DNA of 23,209 bases, taken from the NCBI GenBank assembly GCA_900771325.1, contig CAAGNN010000085.1, positions 1-23,209 of the forward strand, written 5' to 3'. This document shows, in pieces, positions 20,093 to 23,209 of this stretch (position 1 is its first letter; each line of letters begins with the position of its first letter). Both the position numbers and the translations under genes were made by a program. Source of the DNA: Kiritimatiellia bacterium (lineage in GTDB: Bacteria > Verrucomicrobiota > Kiritimatiellia > RFP12 > DVOR01). Under the pieces are notes generated by a model. It was not told where the DNA came from. It saw only the letters and a program-made list of their open reading frames with translations, and did no database searches.

Positions 20093-21574
20093 TCAGTGCG
20101 CATACTTCGTGCCTCCGTTGCCGCCGTTGCCGCCGCTGGTGGAGCTGGAGGAGCGGCGGCAGGTGTGGCCCTTGAGCCGCAGCCAGTCGATGGCATCGGC
20201 GCGGAAGTCCGGGTCGTCCCACAGCTTGAGGGCGCGGCAGTAGCGGCAATTATCGGCCCGGAAGCCGCGCTCGGCATAGACGGGCACGTGGCCGCGCAGG
20301 TGCAGTAGCCACTCGATATCCAGCCCGCGCAGGTCCGGGTCTCCGGCATCCACGGGAATAAGGCGCACGGCCTCGAAGCCGCCGAGCACCAGCCGGTAGG
20401 CGGTGGGCTTTTCCTCGCCCAGCGAGCCGAAGGCCTTGGCCACGGTCAGCCAAGTGGTTTCGCCTTGGCGGACCGAGAGGGCGATGTTGCAGCCGGCGTA
20501 GTCGTAGCGCTCCTTAACCGTGTTCACCAGGGGCAGATAGCGGATGGCCGACCACTTCCCCCACTGCGCCTCGTCGAAGGTTGTCCAGCGGATAATCAGC
20601 TCGTCGGGGTCGCGGTCTGGATAGGCCTTGGGCGGGAGGGTCTCGAGTTCGCGCTCTTCGCGGGCGGGGTTGGGCTCCTCGTCCTCCTTCGGCGGCGGTG
20701 GCTTGGGGGGGATTGTGGGGTGACCGAGGGCGCGCGCCTCGTCATCCAGCGCATCCATTACGCCGGGCGCGAGGGTGTGCAGGTCCTCGAACGAGCAGGC
20801 CCACTCGCCCAGCCGCAGCCCCCAGAAGGGCTCGGTGAAGAGTTCGGGCACCTCGCCAAAGTCGTGGTGATCGCGGTAGCGCTGCAGGAAGTCGTAGGCA
20901 TTGAACCAGAACCAACACCAGTTGCGCGCAAGGATGGCCTCGTAGAAGTCCTGATTGGTCAGCAGGGTGGGGTCCTTGGAGGTGTTGATGACCGCCGAGA
21001 GGGGAAAGGCGTAGAGCGTTTGAGCTGCGAGGCTCGCGAGCATAGCCTCCAAGTCCTCTTCGGCCCCCTCATAGAGCCCCTGGGGCATCACCGTCTGGGC
21101 GAGCAGCCGCAGATAGCTCTGCGTCTCGGGCATCGCCTCAAGCCCGTTTCGCTCGGCCACCTCGCTCGCCGAGAGCAACGCCAGCATCGGCGAGACCAAC
21201 CCTACGCGCTGGCGCAACTCGTGGAGCGCCTGAGCCGCCGGGGCGTTCACCTTGTTGTCGGCCAGCATATAGGCCTGGATGAAGTTCAGCTCCCCGCAGA
21301 GGTTCAACCCCGCCGCCTGCCACCGCGCCGCCGCCAACGCTGCCGCATCGCCCCCATCCTGCGTCCGCAGCCGCCCCATCACCGTCAGCCCAATATCCGC
21401 CACCCACAGCGCCAACGCCGCAAAGACCACCAGCAGCGCCAAGATGAACGCAATCGCTTGGCCGCGTGAGGCGCTGCGATGACAGATGGCGGATGACGGA
21501 TGACGGATGACAGAAGCCCCTCGACGTGTCCGTCGCGGCACGCGCTCTGTCCTCTGTCCTCTGTCCTCTGTCAT
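20093..21574 (-). CDS. TadG-like pilus-assembly/pseudopilin protein
   Basis: 493 residues with one N-terminal membrane helix preceded by the prepilin-like RGQAIAF motif (about residues 37-43): AIAFILALLVVFAALALWVADIGLTVMGRLRTQDGGDAAALAAARW. This is the TadG/TadE-type start (GQ...hydrophobic helix...'Q-AADAAALA'-like segment). The large remainder is unrecognised; it ends in a Cys-containing DNCRYCRALKLWDD region and a Gly/Ser/Asn-rich tail. Start ATG 21574 follows the TAG of the TadE-like gene directly, with GGAG 6 nt upstream. Residues 1-32 (MTEDRGQRTERVPRR...) are repeat-encoded and nearly identical to the HAD protein's start. Probably a minor component of an Flp-type pilus or envelope filament. 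Confidence 0.75.
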   Translation of the reverse strand: MTEDRGQRTERVPRRTRRGASVIRHPSSAICHRSASRGQAIAFILALLVVFAALALWVADIGLTVMGRLRTQDGGDAAALAAARWQAAGLNLCGELNFIQAYMLADNKVNAPAAQALHELRQRVGLVSPMLALLSASEVAERNGLEAMPETQSYLRLLAQTVMPQGLYEGAEEDLEAMLASLAAQTLYAFPLSAVINTSKDPTLLTNQDFYEAILARNWCWFWFNAYDFLQRYRDHHDFGEVPELFTEPFWGLRLGEWACSFEDLHTLAPGVMDALDDEARALGHPTIPPKPPPPKEDEEPNPAREERELETLPPKAYPDRDPDELIIRWTTFDEAQWGKWSAIRYLPLVNTVKERYDYAGCNIALSVRQGETTWLTVAKAFGSLGEEKPTAYRLVLGGFEAVRLIPVDAGDPDLRGLDIEWLLHLRGHVPVYAERGFRADNCRYCRALKLWDDPDFRADAIDWLRLKGHTCRRSSSSTSGGNGGNGGTKYAH

Positions 21575-21576
21575 CT
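21478..21576. repeat. GATGACR composite repeat with core (copy D2)
   Basis: Plus strand: GATGACA, GATGGCG, GATGACG, GATGACG, GATGACA, then AGAAGCCCCTCGACG, core TGTCCGTCGCGG-CACGCGCT (21527-21546), then CTGTCCT x3 and CTGTCAT. Same layout as D1. On the minus strand it encodes the first 32 residues of the TadG-like protein, including its ATG. Confidence 0.8.
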
Positions 21577-22204
21577 ATTGCTCCAAATACAGCTCTGCGT
21601 GGTTCTCAATCGACCAAACGCTGCGCACGGTCGCCTCCGAGGCCGTCGGCATCACCCCCAACAACTGCCCCAAACGCCAAGGCATCGACTGCGGCAACAC
21701 CAGCGCAGTCTCGACCGTCACCATCTTCTCCGAGCGCTTAACGCGCGCGGAGAGCGCGTGCCAACGCTCGTAATCGAGCATTCCCCGCGCGTCGGGCTCC
21801 GTCTTGCACTGCAAGTAGGCCCGCACATACGCCAGCTCATCCATCCCCCGCACGCGCTTATCTTCGGGCACCAACTGCTTCCCCGCCACCGGGATAATCC
21901 CCACCCGCAACGCCTTCAGGCGATGAAAGCTGTTGAACCCCACCGCCGCTGCCCGCGCCGAACGCGCCGTCCCGTTCGCCAAGAGCAGCCGCGCCACCGC
22001 CCCATAGGCAAAGTCGAAGAAGAGGCAAAACCCCGCCACCAGCACAATCAGCACCAACAGACTCTCCAGAATGGCCTGCCCCCGGCGGGACGATAGACGA
22101 GAAAACTCGCCGCGCTTCGCGCAGCTCGCGATAGACGTGAAGCGCGTGCCGCGACGGGCAAGCACCTGTCTTTGGGCCGGGCTCTCCACCTCTGGCGCCA
22201 GCAT
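21575..22204 (-). CDS. TadE-like pseudopilin
   Basis: 209 residues. A prepilin-peptidase-like motif RRGQAILESLLVLIVLVAG at about residues 40-58 continues into a membrane helix (VLIVLVAGFCLFFDFAYGAV), the TadE pattern (GQA-x-x-E then hydrophobic). The following NGTARSARAAAVGFN resembles the conserved segment after the TadE helix. The rest is unrecognised. ATG at 22204 and all other possible starts upstream of the helix lie inside composite repeat copy C, so the first 38 residues are repeat-encoded. Shine-Dalgarno-like AGGCGAG lies before the ATG. It is followed directly by the TadG-like gene (TAG-ATG). No tad ATPase (tadA) or secretin is in the window. Confidence 0.78.
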   Translation of the reverse strand: MLAPEVESPAQRQVLARRGTRFTSIASCAKRGEFSRLSSRRGQAILESLLVLIVLVAGFCLFFDFAYGAVARLLLANGTARSARAAAVGFNSFHRLKALRVGIIPVAGKQLVPEDKRVRGMDELAYVRAYLQCKTEPDARGMLDYERWHALSARVKRSEKMVTVETALVLPQSMPWRLGQLLGVMPTASEATVRSVWSIENHAELYLEQ

Positions 22205-22230
22205 TCTCGCCTATCGCCTATCGCCTATCG
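22091..22230 (-). repeat. Composite heptad/hairpin repeat, copy C
   Basis: Read on the minus strand: three GATAGGC heptads, GAGAATGCTGGCGCC, the GAGCCCGGCCCAA block, core TTGCCCGTCGCGG-CACGCGCTT, ACGTCTATCG, then hairpin module CGAG-CTGCGC-GAA-GCGCGG-CGAGTTTTC and GTCTATCG. Same block order as copy B. It overlaps the 5' coding end of the TadE-like gene. Confidence 0.8.
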
Positions 22231-22248
22231 AGCGCGGCGCAGCCGTGC

Positions 22249-22491
22249 TTACAGATTCCCCGCCTCATCCAAGCGCTTGAGCTTGGCCGTGCCGTCATCG
22301 CCCATATCCTGATAGGCACTCTGCGCCTCGGCCCCCACATCCTCATCAATCGCCGACGTGGCCCCCGAGAACTTCTTGCCAATCGCCTTCCCAAAGAAGC
22401 CAATCAGCGTAATCAGCGTGATAGCAATCAACACCACGATGATGATGTATTCCACCATCGTCTGACCCTGCTTGCGTTGCGGAAACGTCAT
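22249..22491 (-). CDS. Flp-type pilin (80 aa)
   Basis: Short basic leader MTFPQRKQG, then the prepilin cleavage and Flp motif QTMVEYIIIVVLIAITLI with Glu at position +5 and Tyr at +6 after the Gly, a single membrane helix, then KAIGKKFSGATSAIDED and a polar C-terminus. Flp pilins are cleaved after the Gly by TadV-type peptidase and assembled by the Tad machinery. AGGAGGT lies about 6 nt upstream of the ATG, the best ribosome-binding site in the cluster, which fits a major pilin. The C-terminal region is longer than in many Flp pilins. Confidence 0.85.
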   Translation of the reverse strand: MTFPQRKQGQTMVEYIIIVVLIAITLITLIGFFGKAIGKKFSGATSAIDEDVGAEAQSAYQDMGDDGTAKLKRLDEAGNL

Positions 22492-22511
22492 TGCGAACCT
22501 CCTGTCTGAGC

Positions 22512-22655
22512 TTACGGGTAGTCCGAGCCAAGCAACAACTGCGTGCGCGCGTGCTGTGCATTCACCGCGCGCACGAGCCACCCGGCCAACAGCGCCGCCG
22601 ACATCAGCAGCACCATCACCAGCAGATACTCGACCGTCGTCTGCCCTCGTTTCAT
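22512..22655 (-). CDS. Small Flp-like pilin (47 aa)
   Basis: Read directly from the minus strand: MKRGQTTVEYLLVMVLLMSA, then ALLAGWLVRAVNAQHARTQL and a short LLGSDYP end, stop TAA. The RG-QTTVEYLL start matches the prepilin/Flp pattern of the 80-residue pilin. First gene of the cluster, 20 bp ahead of it. No Shine-Dalgarno. A -10-like TATACT ends 8 nt before the ATG, so a leaderless transcript is predicted. Confidence 0.78.
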   Translation of the reverse strand: MKRGQTTVEYLLVMVLLMSAALLAGWLVRAVNAQHARTQLLLGSDYP

Positions 22656-22663
22656 CGCCGCTC

Positions 22664-22672
22664 AGTATAGCA
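22664..22672 (-). promoter_or_regulatory. Extended -10 of the pilin cluster
   Basis: Minus-strand TGC-TATACT, 8 nt from the ATG at 22655. No -35 with proper spacing; a TTCACG lies 20 nt upstream. Confidence 0.5.
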
Positions 22673-22690
22673 CATGTGCGCCTGCGGCGC

Positions 22691-22721
22691 GTGAACGGTG
22701 AGAGGTGAACGGTGAACGGTG
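22691..22721. repeat. GTGAACG heptad array
   Basis: GTGAACG-GTGAGAG-GTGAACG-GTGAACG-GTG on the plus strand, 19 bp from the pilin-cluster promoter and directly abutting the mini-hairpin array. Same family as at 18851. Confidence 0.75.
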
Positions 22722-22824
22722 CGGGCTGCGCCCGCGTGAGGTGCGCGGCAAGCCGCGCGCGAGGGTGGCCCTTCGGGCCGCGAGGTGCGGGCTGTCGCCC
22801 GCGAGAGGGGGCGGCTCTGCCGCC
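22721..22824. repeat. Array of five mini-hairpins with GYGAGG-type spacers
   Basis: GCGGGC-TGC-GCCCGC, GCGCGGC-AA-GCCGCGC, GGCCC-TTC-GGGCC, GCGGGC-TGTC-GCCCGC and GGCGGC-TCT-GCCGCC follow one another, separated by GTGAGG, GCGAGG, GCGAGG and GAGAGG. The stems differ in sequence but all keep perfect pairing. Confidence 0.75.
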
Positions 22825-23042
22825 GTCCTGCGCCGCCCGTTTTGACGGCCGCCGTCCCCGGCGGCCTCAAGGCGCCACCAGGCCCCTAGCGTGCCCAGGT
22901 GTCCGCCGCAGGCGGCACCCCCCGGCGTGCCCGCGAGCTCGCTCGCGGGTGGCCCCCTTCCCCCGGCCCACCCCTGGCCGCCCGGCGCGGCGCGGGGGGC
23001 AACGCCCCCGCACCCCAAGAAAACCCGGCCCACCCCCCTGCC
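22825..23042. other. Non-coding GC-rich stretch with further hairpins
   Basis: No gene seen. Contains GCCGC-AGGCGGC-type and CCCGCGAGCTCGCTCGCGGG inverted repeats (around 22908-22950) and a diverged stretch resembling the 88-bp tandem unit that follows. Long open frames here are low-complexity Gly/Arg/Pro artefacts. Confidence 0.6.
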
Positions 23043-23209
23043 GCGCTCGCCTGGCACCCCCGGCCACGCCAATGGCCGCGCCTGGCCTCCACCCCGCCCG
23101 GCACGGGGCTTCCCGGCCCCACCTCTGGCCGCGCTCGCCTGGCACCCCCGGCCACGCCAATGGCCGCGCCAGGCCTCCACCCCGCCCGGCGCGGGGCTCC
23201 CCGGCCCCA
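23043..23209. repeat. 88-bp tandem repeat (runs off window end)
   Basis: Unit 1 spans 23043-23130; unit 2 starts at 23131 (same GCGCTCGCCTGGCACCCCCG start) and differs at about 3 of the 79 visible positions before the window ends. 88 is not a multiple of 3, so a repeated protein domain is unlikely. Confidence 0.8.

Noticed and set aside
1115..22230. CRISPR array interpretation of the heptad repeats
   Set aside because: Units are 7 bp without unique spacers of regular length, and no cas genes are present.
22662..23180. Minus-strand frames of up to 172 codons at the right end
   Set aside because: Gly/Arg/Pro-rich translation of tandem repeats and hairpins; the 88-bp period shifts frame, so no repeated protein domain is conserved.

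Overview
The window is a high-GC bacterial chromosome segment with a dense, almost entirely minus-strand gene order. The gene set is mixed: tolB-pal, tatBC, hemL, dut, a NAD-type gapA, an RdgC-like protein, an HU-like protein with a C-terminal Ig-like region, a Tad/Flp-type pilin cluster and two CesT-type secretion chaperones. This fits a diderm (Gram-negative-type) organism. A member of the Planctomycetes-Verrucomicrobia-Lentisphaerae group is my best guess, but it is inference only; no rRNA is present to fix it.

Layout from left to right: the end of a cysteine desulfurase gene (the only plus-strand gene) runs into a terminator-like hairpin shared with a convergent block. That block, read right to left, is flavodiiron protein, 3D-domain lipoprotein, CesT-like chaperone, then a 681-residue candidate secreted substrate. 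A tRNA-Gly/tRNA-Val operon with its own promoter and terminator follows. Next is a second chaperone/substrate pair (158 and 848 residues), then gapA. A lower-GC accessory patch holds a DUF3791-like gene, a decayed DUF3990-like gene and a small third gene. An HU-like gene follows, with an array of dyad-symmetric 23-bp repeats directly upstream of its predicted promoter. After that come hemL, tolB, pal, tatB, tatC, an RdgC-like gene and a cysteine-rich HTH-like gene, then dut, a HAD phosphatase and a four-gene Flp/TadE/TadG-type cluster. The right end is non-coding: an array of small hairpins and an 88-bp tandem repeat.

Two things stand out. First, two unlinked gene pairs each consist of a CesT-like chaperone upstream of a large protein of unknown function, and the two large proteins share a similar N-terminal region (about residues 47-100). 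That looks like a common secretion or chaperone-binding module feeding a type III-like export system encoded elsewhere. Second, gene junctions are filled with a mosaic repeat system: 7-bp tandem repeats of four sequence families (GATAGGC, GATGACR, GTGAACG, GTTAGCN), a conserved core (TTGCCCGTCGCGG-NN-ACGCGCT), and tri-/tetraloop mini-hairpins separated by a GYGAGG spacer. These repeats do not only lie between genes. They supply the only usable start codons of three genes (TadE-like, TadG-like, HAD) and the stop codons of dut and the HAD gene.
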